DNA of 8,605 nt from CAYFUF01 sp964394795 (GTDB taxonomy: Bacteria > Bacillota > Clostridia > Tissierellales > Peptoniphilaceae): positions 1-8,605 of the forward strand of contig CAYMYX010000051.1 in the NCBI GenBank assembly GCA_964394795.1. The letters run 5' to 3'. This document shows positions 1 to 6,114 of the stretch, one piece after another; position 1 is the stretch's first letter, and every line of letters begins with the position of its first letter. The position numbers and the translations under genes are program-made. The notes beneath the pieces are model-generated. The model worked only from the letters and a program-made list of their open reading frames with translations, made no database searches and had not been told where the DNA came from.

Positions 1-599
1 TTGGCGATGATGTCCAGAATATCGGGACTTTCTTCACCGGCGAGACCGTAGATTGGAATTAGGGTTTTTTGAGGTTTTATCTCACCGCTGGAATTGACTT
101 CTCTATCTTGGTGGATAGCCAAAGATGGGATAATGAGCAGGTCTCTATCAATATTGACAAGCTTTGTTTGTAGTCCGCCATTTTCATCAGCTAGAATGAG
201 ACGACCAGCGATGGAAAGAGGTCTATCCAGCCATGTTCGGGCAATGAGACCGCCGTAGGGTTCGACGTTGAGGAGGCGGTAGCCTTCCTTTTTCATCTCG
301 GGATTTTCCTTGAGGCGGAGACTTGGGGAGTCGCTGTGGGCGCCCAGGATGTGGAAGGGAGCGAACTTGTCTTCTCCAACGATGAAGGCGATGATGCCGG
401 CATCGCCTAAGATGAGGAATCTTTTGTCGCCTGGGTTGAGGGTCCAAGGGGTCGCCCGATCTAGCTCTTCGAAGTTGTTTTCGAAGAGGAGGTTTTTCTG
501 GACCTCCGTCGCTTGGTAAGCCGTGGGTGATGCATCAATGTATTTCATCAAGTCTTTGACTCGTTTTTTATCGGTTAGTACCTGTTTTTGTTTCGCCAT
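1..599 (-). CDS. M18 family aminopeptidase, N-terminal 199 residues (partial at window edge)
   Basis: The reverse-strand frame opens at an ATG at 599 and stays open to base 1, giving 199 residues of a family that is usually about 430 long. What is seen: an early SPTAY segment (residues 24-28, the SPSPFH-like start of M18 enzymes), GAHSDSP at 86-92 with H88 and D90 as likely zinc ligands, YGGLIARTWLDRPLSIAGR around 115-133, and IPSLAIHQDREVN around 157-169. These match the M18 (aspartyl aminopeptidase/ApeB-like) family, which consists of cytosolic, dinuclear-metal, dodecameric exopeptidases that remove N-terminal residues from peptides. The C-terminal half with the remaining metal ligands is outside the window. 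A GGAGG lies 10 nt before the start. The start lies 25 nt inside the upstream gene, which suggests translational coupling. Substrate preference cannot be told from this part. Confidence 0.9.
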   Translation of the reverse strand, partial: MAKQKQVLTDKKRVKDLMKYIDASPTAYQATEVQKNLLFENNFEELDRATPWTLNPGDKRFLILGDAGIIAFIVGEDKFAPFHILGAHSDSPSLRLKENPEMKKEGYRLLNVEPYGGLIARTWLDRPLSIAGRLILADENGGLQTKLVNIDRDLLIIPSLAIHQDREVNSSGEIKPQKTLIPIYGLAGEESPDILDIIA

Positions 600-1348
600 T
601 CTTCCATATCCTCCGCGTAGTGTTCTTGGATTTTGTGTCGTTCTGCATCTTTCTTTGCTTCAAATTCTGCCTCTTCTGCTCGCAATCGGAGCAGCTGGTC
701 GTGGATGGCATCGATGTTGACGTAAGCCCTTTGCCGTCCTTCGTCGTACTTTTTCCCCAGTTTATTAAGTAGCGGGAACCAGTTGATAACGACGGAGACG
801 ATGATGCCGATAATCGTGTTAATGACTCGGTTTGGGACGTAGGTAATCGGGTTGATGAGCGCCGATTCCGACAGGCAAACGAGCAAGAAAACGATGGAAG
901 CAACACCGACTGCAGAGGTCTGCTTCAGGTGGACGAGAATCTGCATCAACGGGATGGTCATGAAGCCAACCAGAAGTAGATAAGGTAGGCTGTAAAAGTC
1001 GAGGTTAAAGACCCCTGTGGCAAGATAAAGGAAGGCAATCGCGTAGATACCTGCAAAGGCTGTGCCCATGACCCTCGCTAGGCCAGCGGACCAAGACTTC
1101 CTCGTGTCCTGTTGGAGAACGATGATGGCCGCGATAGGCGAGTCAATGAAGTTATTGGATTGTCGTAAGTATTCAAGAAGAAGGCAGATAATAACCGCCA
1201 GCCCCGTCTTGATGATCCGCATGCCCGGCGAGTGAATGAGAATGACGCTCCCGGTATGCAAGGCTTCCAAATTCAGGCGGCTCTCTTCCCTTTTCTTTTC
1301 ATGAGTTTCTTTTTTGTGGACGCTATTGGCATCCTGATCGTGGTTCAT
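575..1348 (-). CDS. FUSC / aromatic acid exporter-like membrane protein
   Basis: The protein has 257 residues. The first 40 or so are hydrophilic and charged. They are followed by about five to six hydrophobic segments (roughly 45-60, 70-80, 91-111, 120-138, 145-163, 172-192) and a highly charged, probably helical cytoplasmic tail (about 195-257). The pattern IKTGLAV, then SPIAAIIVLQQDTRKSW, then GTAFAG, with a closing RVINTIIGIIVSVVINW helix, is typical of the FUSC/ArAE (DUF939-like) N-terminal membrane domain found in Firmicutes. Such proteins are annotated as aromatic acid exporters from distant similarity to AaeB and YccS, but the substrate is generally unproven. The start is supported by GGGAGG 6 nt upstream. 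The gene follows mntP by 73 nt, and its last 25 nt overlap the aminopeptidase start. No clear promoter lies in the 73-nt gap, so it is probably co-transcribed with mntP. Confidence 0.75.
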   Translation of the reverse strand: MNHDQDANSVHKKETHEKKREESRLNLEALHTGSVILIHSPGMRIIKTGLAVIICLLLEYLRQSNNFIDSPIAAIIVLQQDTRKSWSAGLARVMGTAFAGIYAIAFLYLATGVFNLDFYSLPYLLLVGFMTIPLMQILVHLKQTSAVGVASIVFLLVCLSESALINPITYVPNRVINTIIGIIVSVVINWFPLLNKLGKKYDEGRQRAYVNIDAIHDQLLRLRAEEAEFEAKKDAERHKIQEHYAEDMEEWRNKNRY

Positions 1349-1393
1349 GTACTACCTCCCTTAAAAGTGGAATAAGAAAAGCGATTAGGTTTT

Positions 1394-1421
1394 GGGATGG
1401 CCACAAAATGGGGGCCATTCT
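1394..1421. other. Hairpin between mntP and the FUSC gene
   Basis: A 9-bp stem can form between 1394-1402 and 1413-1421 with a 10-nt loop. Its core is ATGGCC/GGCCAT, with G-T pairs near the base. On the minus strand it directly follows the mntP stop codon. No uridine tract follows in that direction (the next bases read AAAACC), so it is at best a weak or partial terminator, or an mRNA 3'-end stabiliser allowing read-through into the downstream gene. Confidence 0.35.
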
Positions 1422-1976
1422 CTAAACCAAAGTATGTTCTATGAGTATTTTTGCCCCAATCCCGATGAGTATCACGCCACCGGCGATTTGAGCTGGCTTT
1501 TGGAATTTTTGGCCGAAGCCGTTCCCGAGGCGAACGCCAAGGGCGGACATCAGGAAGGTGAAGCCACCGATGATGAGGGCGGCATGTAAGATGTTGACAT
1601 GTAAAAAGGCAAAAGTCACACCAACGGCTAGGGCATCGATGCTGGTGGCGATTGCCAACGGAATCATAGACCGGTAAGTGAAGTCACCAATCGGACACTC
1701 TTCGCATTCGATAGCTTCCTTGATCATTTGGATGCCGAGGATGCCGAGTAGGATGAAGGCAATCCAGTGATCCCACTTTTGGATCATGCCACTAAAGTTG
1801 ACACCGGCGAGGTAGCCGATGACGGGCATGAGGCCTTGGAAGATGCCGAAGTACAAGCCTACAATTAACATGTGCATTAGGGTAATTCGTTTAACGGATA
1901 GGCCTTTACAGATGGCTGCCGAAAATGCATCCATGGAAACACCTACGCCGATTAATAAAAAATCAAAAAGATCCAC
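1422..1976 (-). CDS. mntP: Manganese efflux pump MntP
   Basis: The protein has 184 residues with six predicted membrane helices (about 4-24, 35-57, 69-87, 102-124, 129-149, 163-180). It is built from two related halves. Each half carries the family signature near its first helix: VSMDAFSAAICKG (D16) and TSIDALAVGVTFA (D114). These aspartates are membrane-embedded and needed for export in characterised MntP proteins. The length matches the family (about 185-190). MntP exports Mn(II) across the cytoplasmic membrane to prevent manganese toxicity. The start codon is GTG at 1976, with GAGGAG about 6 nt upstream; no better ATG precedes it. A CEEC segment (C91, C94) lies in the loop between the halves. 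The 5' leader is short (about 65 nt), and I see no yybP-ykoY manganese riboswitch in it. Confidence 0.93.
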   Translation of the reverse strand: MDLFDFLLIGVGVSMDAFSAAICKGLSVKRITLMHMLIVGLYFGIFQGLMPVIGYLAGVNFSGMIQKWDHWIAFILLGILGIQMIKEAIECEECPIGDFTYRSMIPLAIATSIDALAVGVTFAFLHVNILHAALIIGGFTFLMSALGVRLGNGFGQKFQKPAQIAGGVILIGIGAKILIEHTLV

Positions 1977-2048
1977 TGTCTCTCCTCAATAAGTTTGCTA
2001 ATAGTGTTCTGGAATTGAACCAGTAAAATTGTTACAAATGTATATAGT

Positions 2049-2078
2049 ATTATATCCTATTTGGTCCTCTTTGGGTCA
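2049..2078 (-). promoter_or_regulatory. Putative mntP promoter
   Basis: A perfect minus-strand TATAAT (2049-2054) sits about 70 nt upstream of the GTG start, but no good -35 lies at 17-18 nt (the best is TGACCC). The region between and upstream holds two direct copies, GACCCAAAGAG and GACCAAATAGG (about 2056-2077), which could be an activator or repressor site. A weak -35 with an adjacent repeat would fit an activated promoter, such as one controlled by a manganese sensor. That control is inference only. Confidence 0.5.
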
Positions 2079-2194
2079 TAGACAGCTTATGATTGTACTG
2101 TTGCTTTGCTTGAGAAAAAGTTTTGGGAATGGGTGGATGGCCCTCATTGAAAATATACAAAAGCCCAGTATCTAGCCATTTTCCTTCGAAAAAC

Positions 2195-2223
2195 TTTCCA
2201 AATTTGCTTTTCTTTGATAGAAT
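2195..2223 (+). promoter_or_regulatory. Putative promoter of the DUF6465 gene
   Basis: TTTCCA (2195-2200) is followed by a 17-nt spacer and TAGAAT (2218-2223). A TG one base before the -10 makes it an extended -10 element. The predicted start near 2230 gives a leader of about 45 nt. The rest of the 298-nt divergent region back to mntP contains short imperfect inverted repeats but nothing I can name. Confidence 0.5.
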
Positions 2224-2274
2224 GAATCTGCCGTTCAGGCGATGTTTATTATAAGGTAACGTAAAGGAGCAATC

Positions 2275-2475
2275 ATGAAAACTAATTTATATGTACAATT
2301 TGCTGGAAAAGAATGCACGCAAGATTTAATTGTAAAGGAAGCAAAGAAGCACTGGCGCGAAGCTGGCAACAAGATGAAAGACATCAAGACTTTAGATATC
2401 TACATTAAGCCAGAAGAGCACACTGCATACTATGCAATCAATGGCGAAGAATTCGCAGGTACCGTCAGCTTATAA
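2275..2475 (+). CDS. DUF6465 family small protein
   Basis: This is a 66-residue protein of unknown function. It opens with KTNLYVQFAGKE, then has a predicted charged helix (about 17-33), an IKTLDIYIKPEEHTAYYAING segment (about 37-57) and a short EFAGTVSL end. The strand-helix-strand-strand order and the LYVQFAGKE and DIYIKPEE segments match the DUF6465 family of anaerobic Firmicutes. It has no signal peptide, membrane helix or enzymatic motif, so a small cytosolic alpha/beta protein is likely. The start is supported by AAAGGAG six nt upstream. It has its own promoter and terminator and is therefore probably monocistronic. No role is known. Confidence in the gene is high; the family assignment is from recall of the motif pattern. 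Confidence 0.85.
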   Translation: MKTNLYVQFAGKECTQDLIVKEAKKHWREAGNKMKDIKTLDIYIKPEEHTAYYAINGEEFAGTVSL

Positions 2476-2497
2476 GACAACTACAACGTTTCAAATT

Positions 2498-2526
2498 GGG
2501 CATGTCAAGGCGACATGTCTTTTTTA
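2498..2526 (+). terminator. Rho-independent terminator after the DUF6465 gene
   Basis: A stem of about 9 bp (GGGCATGTC with GACATGTCT, including two G-U pairs) closes on the loop AAGGC and is followed at once by a run of six Ts. It lies 23 nt after the stop codon and separates this gene from the AAA+/VWA operon. Confidence 0.85.
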
Positions 2527-2567
2527 GTTTGTGGCAAACGATTGCTTGCAAATTATGGGTTACATGC

Positions 2568-2597
2568 TTTACAGTCTACCTTTTGGATAAGTATACT
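2568..2597 (+). promoter_or_regulatory. Putative promoter of the AAA+/VWA operon
   Basis: TTTACA (2568-2573) and TATACT (2592-2597) are separated by 18 nt, each one base off the sigma-A consensus. Transcription would start near 2604, giving a leader of about 54 nt before the chosen start of the ATPase gene. It lies after the preceding terminator, so the operon is independent of the DUF6465 gene. Confidence 0.6.
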
Positions 2598-2657
2598 AGA
2601 GACATTTAGCGCACGACAAAGAACCAAATGAAAGAACGACAAGAGAATGAGGAAACT

Positions 2658-3581
2658 ATGATTGAACAATTACGCGAACAGGGCGTGAATGAAGCCTTGT
2701 TAAAACAAGTGGAAGAATTTATAAAGGACCATCCCCTTTCCGAAGAGGAAGCGGAAAGACTAAGCGAACCCAGCTTCATCTATTACGGCAAGACGGTTTG
2801 GGAGAAGGCAATTTCGGCTATCCTTGCTGGGCAAAACCTGCTTCTGTATGGACCTAAGGCAACAGGAAAGAATGTCCTTGCAGATAATTTGGCTTGGTTG
2901 TTTAAAAGGCCGAGCTGGAATATCTCCTTCCACGTGAATACGGATTCCAACAGCTTGATTGGGGCGGACACGTTTAAAAACGGAGAGGTCCAGTTCCGTC
3001 AGGGACCTATCGCTGCTTGCGCTGAGCAGGGAGGCTTTGGGATATTGGATGAGATTAATATGGCCCGGAATGATGCGATTGCTGTCCTTCACGCCGTCCT
3101 TGACTACCGACGGATTATTGACCTGCCGGGTTACCACCGGATTCATCTTAGACCGGAGACTCGCTTTGTGGCGACGATGAACTATGGCTATGTGGGCACT
3201 AGAGAGCTGAATGAGGCCCTCACTTCCCGCTTCCTGGTTATTCAGGTGCCAACGATTGGTATTCAGGAGTTAAAGAAACTGATTTCTACGCAGTTCCCGA
3301 CCCTGAAGAAGGACTATGTCGAGCAATTTGCTCTCTTGTTCAATGACCTCCAGATGAAGAGCGACCATGCGGAGATCTCTACCAAGGGCGTGGACCTTCG
3401 TGGTTTGTTGGCAGCAATCGGCTTGATGCAAAAGGGACTATCCCCTCTTCAGGCAATGGAAATGGGCATCATCTACAAAACCTTCGACCGCTTTGAGCAA
3501 GATATTGTTCGGGATGTGGTCTTATTGAGAATCCCTGACATCAAGGATTCCAGCGAACTCTTTGAAACGGAAGCATCATGA
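2658..3581 (+). CDS. MoxR/CobS-like AAA+ ATPase (AAA_5 type), partner of the VWA protein
   Basis: This is a 307-residue AAA+ ATPase. The frame extends to an ATG at 2628, but that codon has no ribosome binding site. The ATG at 2658 has GAGGA just upstream and is chosen here. Seen: an N-terminal helical part (1-40), Walker A GPKATGKN (65-72), Walker B GILDEINMA with D131-E132, sensor-1 region ATMNYGYVG (N175), and a likely arginine finger in LTSRF (R191), followed by a helical lid (about 205-300). MoxR-group ATPases such as NorQ and CobS form rings that work with a VWA partner to remodel or metallate a client protein. The Walker A ends in Asn where Ser/Thr normally contacts Mg-ATP. All other core motifs are intact, so ATP binding is likely but altered. 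It overlaps the next gene by ATGA, which indicates tight co-translation. The client is unknown. Confidence 0.88.
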   Translation: MIEQLREQGVNEALLKQVEEFIKDHPLSEEEAERLSEPSFIYYGKTVWEKAISAILAGQNLLLYGPKATGKNVLADNLAWLFKRPSWNISFHVNTDSNSLIGADTFKNGEVQFRQGPIAACAEQGGFGILDEINMARNDAIAVLHAVLDYRRIIDLPGYHRIHLRPETRFVATMNYGYVGTRELNEALTSRFLVIQVPTIGIQELKKLISTQFPTLKKDYVEQFALLFNDLQMKSDHAEISTKGVDLRGLLAAIGLMQKGLSPLQAMEMGIIYKTFDRFEQDIVRDVVLLRIPDIKDSSELFETEAS

Positions 3582-5368
3582 CCACCCCATTTGAACTCAG
3601 GGATAATGGTGAGTATGAGGAAGTAGAGGAGAAAGCAGTCGGCGGACCGGCGGATGAAAATGAGGAAGTCCGAGCGCAGAACATTCAGTGGACAGTCTCT
3701 CAAGATTATTACTGGAAGCCCGACAAGCCTTCTTACAACAGAGACGGTAAAGTCAACGTCTACGAGAATAGTATTAGGGGGGCCATCCACCGCTACTACG
3801 ACCCCGTCATATTAGATGACTATGTTGCTTTTCTGAAAAAGGAACTGCCCCAAGCTGACGACTTCATTGGGATGATGCAGATTCCCTTGGAGCAGGGTGC
3901 CTACGACCGAGCTAAGGCTGACCGGCCGGTGTTGGAATCTTATCGACTGAAGGACGCGAAGAGGAAACTCCGCCGCTACGACCAGTTCTTGCCTAGGGAT
4001 ATGGTGGAGATGGTGGATATGGCCCACGCTCAGCGGATAACCGGGACGGTGCCGAAGGTAACGGCGATGACTCGGGATCTACTCAATGATCTGGAGGGCT
4101 TGGCGGACTTGGAGACCCCTGATCTCATTGAAGGCTTGAATAAGGTGTTTAAAAAGCACTTCCATATTAACCCAACCCTTAAGGGCGAAACCGAGCTGAT
4201 TGAAAAGATTGAAAAAAGGAAGAAAAAACCGGACAAGAGTGAGTCGGATGGGAACTTTAAACCGGAAGATCTGGTCGATCAAACCAATATTGGAGCGGCG
4301 GAATTTACCTCCAACGTCCAAGTGGAAGATTTAAGTAAAGCCATTTTTGAGGAAATTGACCCAAATAAAAAGCACAAGACGACCGAGGAAAAGATTCGCC
4401 AAGCGATTGAAGATACTTATGGGGAGAGTGCCTTAACGCCAAAGGAGGAAGCTGACTTATTGAAGAAAGTCGCCCATGGCAATCACAAGGAGGCCAAGCT
4501 TTTTATCTCCACCGGCCACTTCACCGATCACGAAAGCTATCAGGCGAAGCGGATGGATGAGATCTACGAGAAGAACTTCCGTTATAAAGAAGATCACCGC
4601 CCGCAGATTCACCGGGAGATAACTCGCCTTTCCGACAAACTCAAAAGCGTCATCATGAATGAGGCGGACGAGGGCCCTGTCCAAAGCCATAGTGGCGAGC
4701 TGATCGCTGCCCAGGTCTGGAAGGCCTTGTATATGGATGACAGCCGAATATTTACCAGTTCGGCGAAGGATATTCCCGGTTCCCTCATTGTCGACCTCTT
4801 GATTGATGCATCAGCATCCCAGCAGGACCGGCGGGCCCAGGTTGCGATGCAAGCCTACATTTTGGCTTCCGCCTTGCGCAGAGTCAACATCCCCTTCCGA
4901 GCTTCGTCTTTTCAGAGCCAGCAAGGTTACACTATTTTAAGGGACTATGTGGATTATGAGGGCAGGAAGAAGCCTGAGGAAGTCCTACACTACTTCCCAT
5001 ACGCAGCCAACCGGGACGGCTTTGCCCTCCGCATTGTTGCCGAGCGTATGCAGCGGAAGGAACATGCTAAGAATGTGCTGATTATGCTTAGCGACGGCAA
5101 GCCCCACGACAAAAGAAGCTCTCAAGGTAAGCAAGGCGGTCGAGTCAACCAATACACTGACCTCTTTGCGGTGAAGGATACGGCGGAGGAAATCCGTCGA
5201 CTGCGCCAGGATAATGTGGCGGTCTTGGGTGTCTTCACCGGTCTGGAGGAAGATCTGGATGCCGCTAAGATAATTTATGGTAGCCAGTTCGCTTACGTGA
5301 AACAGCTGGAGCGGTTTTCGGAGATTGTCGCTAACTTCTTGAAGGAAGAAATTCTTCGAATGGCTTAA
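3578..5368 (+). CDS. CobT/NorD-like von Willebrand factor A domain protein
   Basis: The protein has 596 residues and no signal peptide or membrane helix, so it is probably cytosolic. Seen: an acidic N-terminus (about 8-32); a helical, charged central region (about 80-370) with a Lys-rich stretch near 210-220; and a C-terminal VWA domain (about 400-596). The MIDAS motif is complete: DASAS (D410, S412, S414), a NRDG loop with D480 that resembles the NTDG loop of NorD/CobT proteins, and LSDGKPHD with D506. This Mg-binding site in CobT and NorD contacts an AAA+ ring and a client. The C-terminal domain and the gene order ATPase then VWA match the CobS/CobT and NorQ/NorD pairs. Neither cobaltochelatase CobN nor nitric oxide reductase genes are nearby, so the names cobT and norD are not justified. 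The start codon overlaps the ATPase stop, and a strong hairpin follows the gene. Confidence 0.87.
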   Translation: MTTPFELRDNGEYEEVEEKAVGGPADENEEVRAQNIQWTVSQDYYWKPDKPSYNRDGKVNVYENSIRGAIHRYYDPVILDDYVAFLKKELPQADDFIGMMQIPLEQGAYDRAKADRPVLESYRLKDAKRKLRRYDQFLPRDMVEMVDMAHAQRITGTVPKVTAMTRDLLNDLEGLADLETPDLIEGLNKVFKKHFHINPTLKGETELIEKIEKRKKKPDKSESDGNFKPEDLVDQTNIGAAEFTSNVQVEDLSKAIFEEIDPNKKHKTTEEKIRQAIEDTYGESALTPKEEADLLKKVAHGNHKEAKLFISTGHFTDHESYQAKRMDEIYEKNFRYKEDHRPQIHREITRLSDKLKSVIMNEADEGPVQSHSGELIAAQVWKALYMDDSRIFTSSAKDIPGSLIVDLLIDASASQQDRRAQVAMQAYILASALRRVNIPFRASSFQSQQGYTILRDYVDYEGRKKPEEVLHYFPYAANRDGFALRIVAERMQRKEHAKNVLIMLSDGKPHDKRSSQGKQGGRVNQYTDLFAVKDTAEEIRRLRQDNVAVLGVFTGLEEDLDAAKIIYGSQFAYVKQLERFSEIVANFLKEEILRMA

Positions 5369-5403
5369 TACACAAATTTTGCATAAGCATATCTTTGCAA
5401 CAG

Positions 5404-5452
5404 AAAAGGGACTGCCGCCAACTCTTGCGAGTTGGTAGCAGTCCCTCTTTTC
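5404..5452. terminator. Bidirectional Rho-independent terminator
   Basis: A long hairpin forms from 5408-5415 (GGGACTGC) with 5438-5445 and from 5418-5424 (CCAACTC) with 5429-5435. The two stems are separated by a 2x2 internal loop and closed by TTGC. AAAA precedes it and CTTTTC follows it, so it has a T tract on both strands. It lies between the converging VWA gene (plus) and desulfoferrodoxin gene (minus) and probably ends both transcripts. Confidence 0.9.
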
Positions 5453-5469
5453 ATGTTAAGTAAGTAAAA

Positions 5470-5865
5470 TTAAACTTCGGTCTTCCATAAACCGTGTAGG
5501 TTACAGAATTCGTATACGGTGATAGGACCGTGTTGGTCTTTATCGATTGGGCCTTCTTGAAGGACGAAAGTAGCTTCTGGCTCTTCACCTGGGTGTAAGC
5601 GTTGAACAGCAAAGAAGTTGTCGCCTTGTTGAACAGCGATCATTTCGATGTAGTGGTCTTCATCCATTGGGTGACGAGTAGAACCTACAACAACATGAAT
5701 CTTGTTATCAAGGATGTTTACTTCTGGTACGTGCTTTTCAACAGCAGCATCAGTAGTGTCTGCTTCAAGGACTTGCATTTCTTCGCCACAGCAAGTTAAT
5801 GGGCTGTCTACCTGGTTAACGTCAGTAGCTAATTTTCCACATTTTTTACAGTAATAAAATTTCAT
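5470..5865 (-). CDS. dfx: Desulfoferrodoxin (two-domain superoxide reductase)
   Basis: This is a 131-residue cytosolic protein that reduces superoxide to hydrogen peroxide without making oxygen, a typical anaerobe defence. The N-terminal desulforedoxin-like domain has C6, C9, C25 and C26 for a FeS4 centre. The C-terminal neelaredoxin-like domain has the active-site iron ligands H45 (in EKHVP), H65, H71, C121 and H124 (in FCNLHG). The E43-K44-H45 segment includes the conserved Lys that attracts superoxide. All ligands are present and the length is normal for the family (about 125-130). An ideal AGGAGG lies 6 nt before the start. The gene is divergent from lexA and appears monocistronic. Electrons usually come from rubredoxin, which is not encoded in this window. 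Confidence 0.95.
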   Translation of the reverse strand: MKFYYCKKCGKLATDVNQVDSPLTCCGEEMQVLEADTTDAAVEKHVPEVNILDNKIHVVVGSTRHPMDEDHYIEMIAVQQGDNFFAVQRLHPGEEPEATFVLQEGPIDKDQHGPITVYEFCNLHGLWKTEV

Positions 5866-5915
5866 TCAGTTCCTCCTAAAATTATGTATTCTGGTGATAT
5901 TCATAGTACAACTCA

Positions 5916-5944
5916 ATTATATCCTTTTTGACTCAAAACAACAA
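5916..5944 (-). promoter_or_regulatory. Putative dfx promoter
   Basis: A minus-strand perfect TATAAT (5916-5921) is preceded by a 17-nt spacer and a poor -35, TTGTTG (5939-5944). Transcription would start near 5909 with a leader of about 43 nt. The ten bases AGGATATAAT also occur at the mntP promoter, but both are largely consensus -10 sequence. Confidence 0.55.
5926..5938. promoter_or_regulatory. Palindromic candidate operator in the dfx promoter spacer
   Basis: TTTTGACTCAAAA is a perfect inverted repeat, with 6-bp arms and one central base. It fills most of the spacer between the -35 and -10 of the dfx promoter. A repressor bound here would block RNA polymerase. It does not match the PerR, Fur, Rex or LexA consensus I know, so the regulator is unidentified. 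Confidence 0.4.
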
Positions 5945-5981
5945 ACGATTGCACATATAAATCTTTGTTAAATTAAAATAA

Positions 5982-5994
5982 GAACAAATGTTTG
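5982..5994. promoter_or_regulatory. Candidate LexA operator (SOS box)
   Basis: GAACAAATGTTTG resembles the Gram-positive LexA box GAACNNNNGTTC with one mismatch in the right half. It overlaps the -35 of the lexA promoter, where autorepression is expected. This fits known lexA autoregulation, but binding is inferred. Confidence 0.6.
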
Positions 5995-6021
5995 TATTAC
6001 AAGACGAAATCGTTATATAAT
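5992..6021 (+). promoter_or_regulatory. Putative lexA promoter
   Basis: TTGTAT (5992-5997), an 18-nt spacer and a perfect TATAAT (6016-6021) give a start near 6028 and a leader of about 87 nt. The candidate LexA box overlaps the -35. No separate promoter is evident before folT or folC. Confidence 0.65.
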
Positions 6022-6068
6022 GACATAAAGAATAATCCTATACTCGAGACGCGACTGAAAAAGAAAAA

Positions 6069-6084
6069 GTGATGCAACCATCAC
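6069..6084 (+). other. Short hairpin in the lexA leader
   Basis: GTGATG, the loop CAAC, and CATCAC form a perfect 6-bp stem about 30 nt upstream of the lexA start. No T tract follows, so it is not a terminator. It could affect mRNA stability or be chance. Confidence 0.35.
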
Positions 6085-6114
6085 ATCCCCCAGACACCAA
6101 GAAAGGTTGAACCC

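Noticed and set aside
223..906. Open frames at 223-447, 310-519, 523-720 and 568-906 as extra genes.
   Set aside because: They are alternative frames of the aminopeptidase and FUSC genes, with Arg/Pro- or Ser-rich composition and no ribosome binding sites.
1977..2274. Possible yybP-ykoY riboswitch or small RNA in the mntP/DUF6465 divergent region.
   Set aside because: No riboswitch core motif was visible, the mntP leader is too short, and only short imperfect inverted repeats were found.
2628..2657. Longer start for the AAA+ ATPase at ATG 2628, adding ten residues.
   Set aside because: No ribosome binding site precedes it, whereas GAGGA precedes the ATG at 2658.
3578..5368. Calling the VWA protein cobaltochelatase subunit CobT or nitric oxide reductase activator NorD.
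   Set aside because: Only the domain type and MIDAS motif support this. No cobN, cobalamin or nor genes are present, so a specific name would be over-annotation.
2535..5952. The 11-mer CAAACGATTGC occurs upstream of both the AAA+ operon (2535-2545) and lexA (5942-5952).
   Set aside because: Several shared 11-mers are expected by chance in 8.6 kb on two strands, the flanks differ and the distances to the promoters do not match, so it is not claimed as a regulatory motif.
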